From the NCBI GenBank assembly GCA_947568835.1, contig OX387604.1:19249076-19313075 (forward strand): DNA of 64,000 bases, given 5' to 3'. This stretch comes from Protonemura montana. Its lineage: Eukaryota; Arthropoda; Insecta; Plecoptera; Nemouridae. Positions within the stretch are counted from its first letter, which is position 1. Each line of letters starts with the position of its first letter. Position numbers and translations under genes: made by a program. Below are positions 23,660-36,157 of this stretch, piece after piece. The notes below the pieces were generated by a model. The model searched no databases. It was not told the origin of the DNA and saw only the letters and a program-made list of their open reading frames with translations.

Positions 23660-24808
23660 TTTATTATTTTCCTTGGACCTGTGCCTGGGAATTGGAAATT
23701 GTCAGTTTACAGATTCACATATGACACAATACATATACATATCGAAACATACATGAAAAATAATAATACACAATATATAAAAAAGCTCTTTACAATATTC
23801 CTTCACTAAATAAAATGCTTTGTCAAGTAGGTAGGTACAATTTCAAATGAGCTTATAGCCGCAGATCTTTTTTTCCTTTAACTAATTGGGTCAAGCATTA
23901 GTCAGTTTGACACCCGCATAAAAAGGGTATTTTTTGAACATATTCAAGTGATGATCTTTAGATCTAAAATCAGCTTTGTGTCTCGTGTCATGGTTGTGAG
24001 TTTTGTAGTTCGTTATCTTGTGCTCCGACCCCGGGTAGCTTACAAAGAATAATACAGTGTAAAATATATACAACCATGGAAGAGTCATAATTTTAAAATC
24101 TATAAATAGGGGTTTGCAGGAATCTTTGTTTAATATCTTCGCACACGGATTTCTACTCGCGCGGGCTAGTAGTCGCACTGCTCGTTTTTGCAACTTAAAT
24201 CGTCTGGTAGCGTGAGGCGAGTTTCCTCAAAGTATGATACCATACTGGAGTCTGGACTGGATAAAAGCATAGTAAACTAATTTAGCAGTGTGATAGTCAG
24301 CTACCTGCATGAGTTGTTTGATAAGATAGCAACCTGACGATATTTGAGGGCCCAAGTATTGAACGTGTTGACTCCAGCTTAAGTGCTTATCAATGATGGC
24401 GCCTGAAAACATCGTGTGATTTCTCTTGAATGGACCTTCCGGCAAGCCGGACAAGGTTCGAAGTATTGTTTACTTTGTTTACGTAATTGGGATGGAATTC
24501 CACCATTGTGGTTTTGATGGCATTTAAAAAGAGGTCGTTAGACAAACAAAATTTTTGTATCTCATCCACACTGGAGGCACACATTAAGTTAATTGGCTGA
24601 GATTGAGAATTCCTAGGTCTTGTTATGTGATGCAATGTGTCGTTGGTAAAAAGTGTGAGATCACCTGAGTGCACATGAAGGGGAAGATCACTAATATAAA
24701 TAATAAAGAGGAGAGGCGATAGAGTGCACCCTATCCTCCACGACCAATCCCACATAGAATCACATATACTAGCACCATATTTCATGTGCAAAAAATTTTC
24801 ATTATTAC
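23660..24808 (-). mobile_element. Degenerate LINE with reverse transcriptase remnant
   Basis: Read on the minus strand. First comes an RT block with GCTLSPLLFIIYISDLPLHV and GDLTLFTNDT (about 24770-24630). Next is SWSQHVQYLGPQISSGCYL with FIQSRLQYGIIL (24454-24227), then QKRAVRLL and FIDFKIMTLPWLYI (24193-23891). These are ordered jockey/CR1-type motifs. The usual YADD box is FTND, so a catalytic aspartate is replaced, and frames are broken. The 5' side is cut by the element at 24809. Confidence 0.75.
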
Positions 24809-25516
24809 TAGAGATAGGATAGTAATGCAAATGCATATTCTTCAATAATGCTAGTATCCCCTGCAAAATCGTGGATATATCCTTTTCATGACATTGGGAT
24901 TGCAATGACATCATGTTGATATTACATATTTTGCATATTTCAGCTTTTAGTGCATATTTGGGCTGATGCTGCATAAAATTGCATATTTCAGCTTTTTTGG
25001 CAGTTTTATAGCGCATTTTTCAGGGGATGTTGCATACTTTACGCGTAAATGTATTATTTTCAAATTGTATTCTAGAAACTAAAAAACACAAGAATTGCAG
25101 AATCGCAACTTCTGAGAATCGGGTTTTTCCTAAAACTTTCCAAGCTAGGAAGTTGTTAAGGGTACAGGTTTTGATTTATTAACTCCAAAATAACATATGG
25201 TAAACAAAATTGATTTACAAGTTGTAGGAGATTCGCAATCCACCATTAAGATATCACATTAAGACAATGTTTGTCAGCTATAAGCAAGTAGGCTGAGGAG
25301 GACTTTACCCTCAGCCAGTCACAACAAACACAACCTACCTAATAATAGGTGTTGTTACCTGCTCAGGAGTATGGCCAAGGGGTAGGTGGAGGGGGAGAGA
25401 AGGTGGTGGTATCCTGCGATACCGCATATTTGGCCATTTTTGCCGCATATTTCAGTTTTTGATAGCGCATATTTTGAATATTCTGGCTTTGATACTGCAT
25501 TACTATCCTATCACTA
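24809..25516. mobile_element. hAT-like miniature element filled with GCATATT motifs
   Basis: The left end TAGAGATAGGATAGTAATGC matches the reverse complement of the right end TAGTGATAGGATAGTAATGC at 19 of 20 bases. The flanks ATTATTAC (24801-24808) and ATGATTAC (25517-25524) match at 7 of 8 bases, consistent with a hAT-type duplication. Both ends are packed with TGCATATT, GCATATTTCAG and GCGCATATTTT. It lies at the 5' edge of the degenerate minus-strand LINE. No coding capacity was seen. Confidence 0.8.
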
Positions 25517-26004
25517 ATGATTACACATATATTATACTTTATTTACCTCTTTATTTATATAGCTATTCTCTCATTTCCTAACTATAATCACCAAAGATAT
25601 GTATGTATATCTTATCCAAATATTACTGTTTATCTAGGCTAGACAACTGATGGAACCTATACAGTTACTATGTAATTGTCCGGGGTTTGGAATGAATGAA
25701 TAAATAAATAAATAAAGGCGCAAGCTTTAAACAGGAAAATGGCCGAGAATGGCCGCTGAGACTCAACCAGTAATGACATGAATGTATTCCAATGCCACTT
25801 TGGTGAATTTTGTTTCTCTTTGGAAGATGTAATTGATCGAAGATCATAGGTTATATTTCCTGTACACATTCTATGGATCTCTCGTACCTATGTTATAACC
25901 ATGGTCTTGGTGAATAGGGAAAACTAGCATCGATAAATTGGCATTGACGTTGCAGTTTTGTGGCTGGTAAATTAGATTCAAGGTAAAAGGTGTTTTATTG
26001 TTGG

Positions 26005-26905
26005 CATAGTTGGGAAAGATCGTTTTGAAATCGATATTTTAAAAAGATCAAGATCGTCGTAAAAAAACGATCGCGATCGAAGATCGAAGTTTGCGATCGT
26101 TATTTTTTAAAATCAAATTCAAATTCGTTTCAATAAAAGAGCAAGTTCATTTAAAAGATCGTTTTCGAAAAAAAAATCATGTGATCTCTAAAAAAAAACG
26201 TATTTTTTGGCACCTATAGGTGCTGGGAAATGCAATAATAATATAGAAATAGTAGGAACACAATGTGACAAGGACTAAGTCAAGAATACAAGAAGAAAAT
26301 TAACAGCCTGTAAACAGTTAACAGGAACAAAAATGCCTTGCATGTTGTCTACAACGGACAGTGGTCAGTGAAACTTGGCAGAAAGGGGGTTTTTGTTGTT
26401 TGTTTGTTTGTTTGTTTATTTTGTTGCCAACTGACAAAATACATTGTATTTGTATGGGCCATGGGAACTAGAGATTTAGGAACTGTATCATAGTAACTTA
26501 TAATATAATTTAATGACTATAAAATATAGTATTTGATAATAAGATCACGGCGGACATACTAGGCAGCATTTTCACGCCTTCAATAAAACTAATAAAAGTG
26601 AATATAATAACCGTTTGGAATCCTGGAAACGCTTTCAAGTCTTTGAAGGAAACTGAGAGCTATGAAAACTATTTCCATTTGCCACATTCAAATTTCAATC
26701 GTCAAGTGTTGTACAACAACAAACACCAACAAAGGAACGACTCTGCAAACGATCTTGATCTTTTAAAAAGATCGTGGACAATCCGATCGCGATCAAATTA
26801 AAAGATCGTGAGATGCAAAAAAGATCGCGATCAGATCGAAGATCACTAAAAAAAGATCGCGATCGCACGATCGTGATCTTTTTAAAAGATCCTTTCCCAA
26901 CTTTG
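26005..26905. mobile_element. hAT-like GATC-saturated miniature element, copy 2
   Basis: Ends CATAGTTGGGAAAGATCG and (inverted) CCCAACTTTG, with a perfect 8-bp duplication ATTGTTGG at 25997-26004 and 26906-26913. It has the same orientation and interior as copy 1 and retains the uninterrupted CACCTATAGGTG site into which the nested element of copy 1 inserted. It carries a GTTTGTTTGTTTGTT stretch near 26400 not present in copy 1. There is no transposase. Confidence 0.85.
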
Positions 26906-26913
26906 ATTGTTGG

Positions 26914-28310
26914 TATAAAGAAGTTGTTTTTAAGGGATCATTCATCGTTCATCACGCGCGCAAATATGTAGCGATGAATTTCATGACCGGTATTGTTGAA
27001 ACAAATGTGGATAGGTTGCGCCACCTTCTTGTCACCACTCCTATTTGCACGATTCACAGCAAAGATTCACAGTAACGGTCAACCATTGACGTCATAAAAT
27101 GATATGCTTTAATATTAGATTTACCGAACTGGCTTTAGCTTTTTTTAGATATATTTTGCGTTTCTTTTTAGAAGTTGGTGGTCCGATAAAAATGCTAAAA
27201 CTATTTTATAATTTTTACTAATCCATTGTTTCCGCTGGTTGTCATGACTGTTCCCATGCGACGCCATCTTTCTTACAGGATTTAGATGATTTGAGTGATT
27301 TGAGAGAAATAGTCTTTTCGCGGTATTGTGTCGCCTGTAGTTCTCGCCAAGCCTGGGTGAGTAGTTGCCGAGGGAACCGGGGCTACTAAGAACATACATT
27401 GCTGCCTCGATTATTCAATGGCTAAATAGCTATTCAAGCAATTGGCGAGTGCTTTCTTGACGGATCTAGATCTCCTGGACCTAGGCCTGATTCCAGTCCA
27501 GCCAGCTTGGCCCGATGACAGCAAATTGCAAAGACATGGATATCCATTGAATCAGTTCATGCTTAAAACAGCTGTCGTCCTGTAGATAGTGTAGCAACAG
27601 TTCGGTTTAACCCTCCAAACATTCCCCGTGATAGTTTGTAGGCACTAGTTCTTAAAAATATAAAGTATGCATTCCATGACATTGTGTCTTGGGACCCCAA
27701 TCTCATGTCGACTGAGTACCAACCGTTTGAAAAGTGTGGACTTCCGAAAAATATTTGGTTGCCACAAAATAAAGCCTAGCCATTCAGAGTTTTCCTAATA
27801 ATAACATCTTATACCTACCTAGAATGCAAAATCTAGTCATCATGCTATCTCTGCACCTGGCAGTGCCACTTTTTATATTTCAATTTCAAGCACACACCTC
27901 ACTATTTCAATGAAGCTTATACCCACTGAGTAACGCTGAAAAGAACATTTTTTGTATTTTCACAAGTAATTGAACTCACCTGCTTTTTGAGGCTCTGTGA
28001 TATAAAGTTTGTTTCACAGAGTTTCGTCTTGATCGTTGCTAAAATTTCCTTGGTTCCGTTCTTGACATTGGTTTGTAGATTTTACTTATTTGATGTTGAA
28101 TGAACACATTTCTTACTCCTTCACTGCTACAAACAAATCTTGGAATAGCTAATAATGAGTTTCCAGGGGATATGCAATAATAAACACAATTTAGGAAATT
28201 CCCTTCTCTCTTCTCTATCCCCCTTCCCATTATAGGTGGTGGAAAATCACAGCATACTCATTTATTTTCAGCACTTTACCCCTTAAAAGTTCTGCTCCTT
28301 GCAAAAAAAA
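26914..28310. other. Intergenic, nothing recognised
   Basis: No gene, clear repeat or RNA gene was seen. Open frames on either strand here are short and not protein-like. Confidence 0.4.
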
Positions 28311-28315
28311 AAAGG

Positions 28316-31300
28316 CTCGACTCAATTGACAATCTATTGCACCTACTAGGAGGTATGACTGAATTGAAAATCTATTGCACCTACTTGGAGGTATGACTGA
28401 AGTGAAAATCTATTGCACCTACTTGGAGGCTCGACTGAATTGACAATCTATTGCACCTACTTGGAGGTTTGACTGAATTGACAATCTATTGCACCTATTA
28501 GAAGAAATGACTGAATTGACTATCTATTGCAACTACTAGGAGGCATGACTGAATTGAAAATCTATTGCAAATACTAGAAAGAATAAATGAATCGCAAAAT
28601 TTATTGTTCCTACCAGAAAGTATGACTGAATCGACAATCTTTTGCACCTACAAGGAGGTATGACTATATTGACAATCTATTGCACCTACTAAAAAGTACG
28701 ACTGAATTGACAATCTATTGCACCTACTGTAAGGTTTTAATTAATTGACAATCTATTGCACATACTAGGAGGGAAGACTGAATTGACAACCTATTGCAAC
28801 TACTCGAAGGTATGATAAAATTACAAAACTTTTGTTCTGCCTAGAAAGTATGACTGAATTGACAATCTATTATTCCTACTAGGAGGTTTGACTGAGTTGA
28901 CAATCTAATACACCTTCTAGGAGGTATGACTTAATTGCATATCTATTGTTCCTACTAGGAGGTAGGACTGAATTGACAATCGTTTGCACGTACTTGGAGG
29001 TATTTCTGAATTGACAATTAATTGCCCCTACTAGAAGGCATTACTGAATTGAAAATCTATTATTTAGACTAGAAGATATGACTAAATTAAAAATGTATTG
29101 CACCTATTAGGAGGTATGGCTGAATTGACAATCTATTGCACCTACTAGGAGGTAGGACTGAATTGACAATCTATTGCACCTACAAGAAGGTTTGACTGAA
29201 TTAAAAATTAATTGCACCTACTCAAAAGTATGACTAAATTGACAATCTATTGCACCTACTAGAAGGTTTGACTGAATTGAAAATCTATTATTCAGTCTAG
29301 AAGATATGACTGAATTGACAATCTATTGTTCCTACTAGGAGGCATGACTGAATTGAAGTTTCTAGTGCACCTTCGAAGAGGTATGCCTGAATTGACAATC
29401 TTTTGCACCTACAAGGAGGTTTGACTGAATTAAAAATCTATTGTTCAGCCTAGGAGGCATGACTGAATTGACAATCTATTGCAAATACTAGAAAGAATAA
29501 ATGAATCGCAAATTTTATTGTTCCTACTAGAAAGTATGACTGAATCGACAATCTTTTGCACCTACAAGGAGGTTTGACTATATTGACAATCTATTGCACC
29601 TACTAGAAAGTACGACTGAATTGACAATCTAATGCACCTACTAGGAGGGAAGACTGAATTGACAACCTATTGCAACTACTCGAAGGTATGATTAAATTAA
29701 AAATCTTTTGTTCTGCCTAGAAGGTATGAGTGAATTGACAATCTATTGCAACTTCTAGGAGGCATGACTGAATTGACAACCTATTGCACCTACAAGGAGG
29801 TTTGACTAAGTTGACAATCTATTGAACCCACTAGAAGGTTTGACTGAATTGACAATTTATTGCACCTTCTAGAAGGTTTGACTGAATTGACAATCTATTG
29901 CAGTTCTAGGAGGCTTGATCGAATTGACAATCTTTTTCCCCTACTAGAAGGAATGACTGAATTGACAATCTATTGCACCTATGATAAGGTTTGACTGAAT
30001 TGACAATCTATTGCACCTACTTGGATGTATGACTGAATTGACAATCTTTTGCACCTTCGAAGAGGTATGCCTGAATTGACAATCTTTTGCACCTACTAGA
30101 AGGTATGACTGAATTGACAATCTATTGTTGCTACTAGGAGGCATGACTGAATTGACAATTTAGTGCACCTCCGAAGAGGCATGACTGAATTGACAACCTA
30201 TTGCACCCACTAGAAGGTTTGACTAAATTGACAATCTATTGCACCTATTATAAGGTTGGACTGAATTGACAATCTATTGCACCTACTTGGATGTATGACT
30301 GAATTGACAATCTTTTGCACCTACTAGAAGGTAGGACTGAATTTACAATCTATTGCACCTATCATTGGGTATTTCTAAATTGACAATTTATTACACCTTC
30401 TAGGGGGTTTGACTGAATTGACAATCTATTGCACCTACTAGAAGGTTTGACTGAATTGACAATCTATTGCACCTACTAGAAGGTTTGACCGAATTGACAA
30501 TCTATGGCACCTACTAGAAGGTTTGACTGAATTGACAATCTATTGCACCTACTTGGATGTATGACTGAATTGTCAATCTATTGCACCTTCGAAGAGGTAT
30601 GCCTGAATTGACAATCTTTTGCGCCTACTAGAAGGTGTGCGTGAATCGACAATCTATTGCAACTTCTAGGAGGCATGACTGAATTGACAACCTATTGCAC
30701 GTACAAGGAGGTGTGCCTAAGTTGACAATCTATTGCACCTACTAGAAGGTTTGACTGAATTGACAATCTCTTGCACCTACTCGAAGCTTTGACTGAATTG
30801 ACAATCTATTGCACCTACTAAGAGGCTTGACTGAATTGACAATCTTCTTCCCCTACTAGAAGGTATGACTGAATTGACAATCTATTGCACCTACTAGAAG
30901 GTTTGACTGAATTGACAATTTATTGCACCTATTAAGAGGCTTGACTGAATTGACAATCTTCTTCCCCTACTAGAAGGTATGACTGATTTGACAATCTATT
31001 GCACCTACTAGAAGGTTTGACTGAATTGACAATTTATTGCAGCTACTTGGTGGTATAACTGAATTGACAACCTATTGCACCTTTGAAGAGGTATGCCTGA
31101 ATTGACAATCTTTTGCACCTACTAGAAGGTATAACTGAATCGAAAATCTATTGCACCTACAAGGAGGTAGGACTGAATTGACAATCTATTGCACCTACTG
31201 GACGGTATGACTGAATTGACAATCTATTACATCTTCCGGAAGGTATTACTGAATTGACAATCTTTTGTACCTACTCGAAAGTATGACTGAATTGACAATC

Positions 31301-34300
31301 TATTACATCTTCCGGAAGGTATTACTGAATTGACAATCTTTTGTACCTACTCGAAAGTATGACTGAATTAAAAATTAATTGCCCCTACTCGAAAGTATGA
31401 CTAAATTGACAATTAATTGCATTTACTAGAAGATTTGACTATATTGACAACCTATTGCACCTACTATGAGTCATGACCGAATGTAAAATCTATTGCACCT
31501 ACTATAAGGTATGACTGAATTGACAATCTAGTGCACCTACAAGAAGGTTTGACTGAATTGACAATCTATTGCACCTACTAGAAGGTTTGACTGAATTGAC
31601 AATCTTTTGCACCTACTAGAAGGTTTGACTGAATTGTCAATCTATTGCACCTTCGAAGAGTTATGCCTGAATTGACAATCTATTGTTCCTCCTAGGAGGC
31701 ATGACTGAATTGACAATCTAGTAAACCTTTGAAGAGGTATGCCTGAATTGACAATCATTTGCACCTACTCGAATGTATGACTGAATTGAAAATGTATTGT
31801 TCAGCCTAGAAGGTATGAGTGAATTGACAATCTATTGCAACTTCTAGGAGGCATGACTGAATTGTCAACCTATTGCACGTACAAGGAGGTTTTACTAAGT
31901 TGACAATCTATTGCACCCACTAGAAGGTTTGACTGATTTGACAATCTTCTTCCCCTACTAGAAGGTATGACTGAATTGACAATCTATTGCACCTACTAGA
32001 AGGTTTGACTGAATTGACAATCTATTGCACCTACTAGAAGGTTTGACTGAATTGACAATCTATTGCACCTACTAGGAGGCATGACTGAATTGACAATCTA
32101 TTTTTACTTCCAGAGGGTATGACTGAATTGACAATCTATTGTTCCTACTAGAAGGTTTGACTGAATTTACAATCTTTCGCACCTACTAGAAGGTATAACT
32201 GAATCGAAAATCTATTGTTCCTACTGGGAGGTAGGACTGAATTGACAATCTATTGCACCTACTGGATGGTATGACTGAATTGACAATCTATAACATCTTC
32301 CGGAAGGTATGACTGAATTGACAATCTTTTGTACCTACTCGAAAGTATGACTGAAATAAAAATTAATTGCACCTACTAGAAGGTTTGACTATATTGACAA
32401 CCTATTGCACCTACTATGAGTCATGACTGAATGTACAATCTATTGCACCTACTAGAAGGTATGACTGAATTGCAAATCTATTATTCAGTCTAGAAGATAT
32501 GACTGAATTGACAACCTATTGCACCTACAAGGTGGTTTGACTAAGTTGACAATCTATTGCACCCACTAGAAGGTTTGACTGATTTGACAATCTATTACAC
32601 CTACTAGAAGGTTTGACTGAATTGAAAATCTATTATTCAGTCTAGAAGATATGACTGAATTGACAATCTAGTGCACCTTCGAAGAGGTATGCCTGAATTG
32701 ACAATCTTTTGCACCTACTTGAATGTATGAGTGAATTGACAATCTATTGCAACTTCTAGGAGGCATGACTGAATTGACAACCTATTGCACCTACAAGGTG
32801 GTTTGACTAAGTTGACAATCTATTGCACCCACTAGAAGGTTTGACTGATTTGACAATCTATTGCACCTACTACAAGGTTTGACTGAATTGACAATATATT
32901 GCACCACTAGAAGGTTTGACTGAATTGACAATCTATTGCACCTTCTCGAAAGTATGACTGATTTAAAAATTAATTGCACCTACTCGAAAGTATGACTAAA
33001 TTGACAATTTATTGCATCTACTAGAAGGTTTGACTATATTGACAACCTATTGCACCTACTATGAGTCATGACTGACTGTACAATCTATTGCACCTACTAG
33101 AAGGTATGACTGAATTGACAATCTATTATTCAGTCTAGAAGATATGACTGAATTGACAATCTAGTGCACGTACAAGGAGGTTTGATTAAGTTGACAATCT
33201 ATTGCACCTACTGGAAGGTTTGACTGAATTGAAAATCTATTATTCAGTCTAGAAGATATAACTGAATTGACAATTTAGTGCAATTTCTAGGAGGCATGAC
33301 TGAATTGACAATCTATTGCACCCACTAGAAGGTTTGACTGAATTGACAATCTTTATGCACCTACTAGAAGGTTTGACTGAATTGACAATCTATTGCACCT
33401 ACTAGAAGGTTTGACTGAATTGACAATCAATTGCAGTTCTAGGAGGCTTGACCGAATTGACAATCTTTTTCCCCTACTGGAAGGTATGACTGAATTGACA
33501 ATCTATTGCACCTATTGTAAGGTTTGACTGAATTGACAATCTATTGCACTTCTTGGATGTATGACTGAATTGACAATCTATTGCACCTACTAGAAGGTTT
33601 GACTGAATTGACAATCTTTTGCAGTTCTAGGAGGCTTGACCGAATTGACAATCTTTTTCCCCTACTGGAAGGTAGGACTGAATTGACAATCTATTGCACC
33701 TCTTGTAAGGTTTGACTGAATTGACAATCTATTGCACCTATCATTGGGTATTTCTGAATTGACAATTCATTGCACCTTCTAGGGGGTTTGACTGAATTGA
33801 CAATCTATTGCACCTACTAGAAGGTTTGACTGAATTGACAATCTATTGCACCTACATGGATGTATGACTGAATTGTCAATCTATTGCACCTTCGAAGAGT
33901 TATGCCTGAATTGACAATCTTTTACACTTACGAGGAGGCATGACTGAATTGACAAGTTATTTTAACTTCTAGGAGGTATGACTGAATTGAAAATCAATTG
34001 CACCTACACAAAAGTATGACTGAATTGACATCCTATTGCACCTACTAGAAGGTATGACTGAATTGACAATCTATTGCACCTATGAAGGGGTATGCCTGAA
34101 TTGGCAATCTTTTGCACCTTCTAGATTGTTTGACTGAATTGAAAATTTTTTGTTCACTTTAGCAGGTATGACTGAATTGACAATCTATTTCACCTTCTAG
34201 GATGTTTGACTGAATTGACAAACTAATACATCTTCTAGGATGTATGACTGAATTGAAAATCTATTGTTCTTCTAGGAGGTAGGACTGATTTGACAATCTT

Positions 34301-34674
34301 TTGCACCTACTGAATTGACACTGAATTGACACCTACTGAATTGACAACATATTGCACCTACTAGATGGCATTACTGAATTGAAATTCTATTATTTAGACT
34401 AGAAGATATGACAGAATTGACAATATATTGCACTTACTAGAAGGTATGACCGAATTGACAATCTATTATTCCTACTTGAAGGCATGACTTAATTGATAAT
34501 CTATTATATCTACTAGGAGGCATGACTGAAGTGACAATCTATGGTTCCTTCTAGAAGGTATGACTGAATTGACAATCTATGGTACCTTCTAGAAGGAATG
34601 TATGAATTGACAATCTATGGTACCTACTAGAAGGAATATATGAATTGGCAATCTATGGTACCTACTCCAAGGTC
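28316..34674. repeat. Large 38-bp satellite array (about 165 units)
   Basis: About 6.4 kb of head-to-tail units with a period near 38 bases. A common form starts TTGACAATCTATTGCACCTA and continues CTAGAAGGTTTGACTGAA. Units vary at the 'CACCTACTAGAAGG' part (GTTCC, CACCTTCGAAGAGG, CATCTTCCGGAAGG, TTATTCAGTCTAGAAG), and these variants recur in blocks, so a higher-order organisation is present. For example, a two-unit block with CTTCCGGAAGG and GTACCTACTCGAAAG repeats twice around 31224-31370. No transcript or coding role is visible. Confidence 0.95.
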
Positions 34675-34679
34675 TTGTT

Positions 34680-35349
34680 AGAAAATGATTGAGACTGACC
34701 AGCGGCGTTGCAATTTGGTGTGGCGGGGCGGTGGTCTGAATGGTGCATCACCCCTATTTGCTTGCAGTGCAGAAAAAATTGCCTGCAGCTTAAAGGCTTG
34801 GCACCTTCAAATATCTATATATTGTTGGAAAAAAAATTAAACAGAAATAAATTAAGTGCTTGTTTACTCTTTAATGCTTCTTAGATTCTAATCAATGGGT
34901 ATCTGCCAATTTACAGAGCCTGGCTTGAGCATTAAACTTTTTCTTGCAATGACCTCGAAATTAATTAATGGGCCAGAGCATGCTCCAAATAGTTACAACT
35001 GTTTGCTTGAAGGGCATAAGATTTTATCCAAAAGATAATCTTGATAAAATATGACCCCCAATTTTTTTTTTTTTTTTTTTATTCTCTCATCTCCCCTCCT
35101 AATTACAAAATGACATGTTGCACGGTCAATCGGTAACAGTTCATCTATTTCTATCTATATATCTACCTATCAGCCTCCATCTACCTTATCTACTGCCATC
35201 CACGTCTGTCTGCTTCTATCTACTTCTATCTACTTCTCTCTACTTCTCTCTACTTCTCTCTACTTCTCTCTACTTCTCTCTACTTCTCTCTACATTATTT
35301 AATCCTACTCTTACACCTTTTTAACCCCACCTGTTAGGCAGTGCGGTTG
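34680..35349. other. Intergenic spacer with a TACTTCTCTC short tandem repeat
   Basis: Between the satellite and the poly-G repeat. A 10-base tandem repeat (TACTTCTCTC, with TACTTCTATC variants) lies at about 35218-35291. A long T run is near 35060. No gene was recognised. Confidence 0.6.
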
Positions 35350-35960
35350 TGTGGGGGGGGGGGGGGGGGGGGGTCCACAAACTGAAATATTTTTATGTTT
35401 TTTCGATCCTGTAGCACAGATTATATGTTATGTCTTTGAAACTTGAGAAGCTTGCTGAATTTGCATTTTGCAGTATGTGGTCAGTGTTCCCACGCCCGCT
35501 GGCAATTTTAGGAAAAATTAAATACTGCATTTTGATTTGTTTTTACGGTTTTTAAGATTTTCTCTTGAATCTTTTTGCGATGGGTTTGAATTGACGGTTT
35601 ACAATGAGTAAATGAGGTCTGGAAAACTGGGGAAATTTGGGCACTTCTGGGCAATTTTGGAGACATTTAAAGAGTTTGTTTCAAATTTTTTATGGTTGTG
35701 TATTTGAACTTTTGGCAATGGGTTGGAATTGATAGTTTGAAAAGCAGATTCAAGGTTTGACACCCATTGGGAAAATTTTGGGTCCTTTCTGGTAGATCAA
35801 TTGGTTGTGAAACTCAAAAAGTGCGAAACATGTTGCGTGCAAAACACTTGCTCAGCGCATCGCATGGTGTGGGCCATAGACAGGGAGCGAAGTCTTTTTT
35901 CGTAACCACAGCGCCGCGCCCGGATGGTGTGGGAGTAGGGGGGGGGGAGGGGGAATTTGA
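35350..35960 (+). repeat. Interspersed repeat headed by a poly-G run, copy 2
   Basis: It starts with about 21 G residues (35351-35373) and shares many strings with 9345-9760 in the same order, for example TTTTTGCGATGGGTTTGAATT, split here as TTTTTGCGATGGG and TTTGAATTGACGG. Near its end are GTGCGAAACATGTTG, GTGTGGGCCATAGAC and GCGCCGCGCCCGGATGG. It is longer than copy 1 because it contains an internal partial duplication (a second 'GGCAATGGGTTGGAATTGA' segment). The type is unknown. Confidence 0.55.
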
Positions 35961-36157
35961 AAAAAGGCTGTTAAGGGGGTTGTATATCCTTTATCCTCTT
36001 TTTTGGAAGAATCCAGGAAACAAAATCCAGAGAACAAAATTCGGAGTTAAAAAACATGTTGAAACTTAGTGGACATTTGTCAAAGTGAATCGTTCCAGAA
36101 CATGCCCATTTCTAGCTGATGTTTGATTTGACTGAAGTGTTGATTTGTTTTTGCCAG

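Noticed and set aside
28316..34674. Possible CRISPR-like array because of regular repeats
   Set aside because: Units are contiguous 38-bp repeats with no unique spacers, and the genome is eukaryotic.
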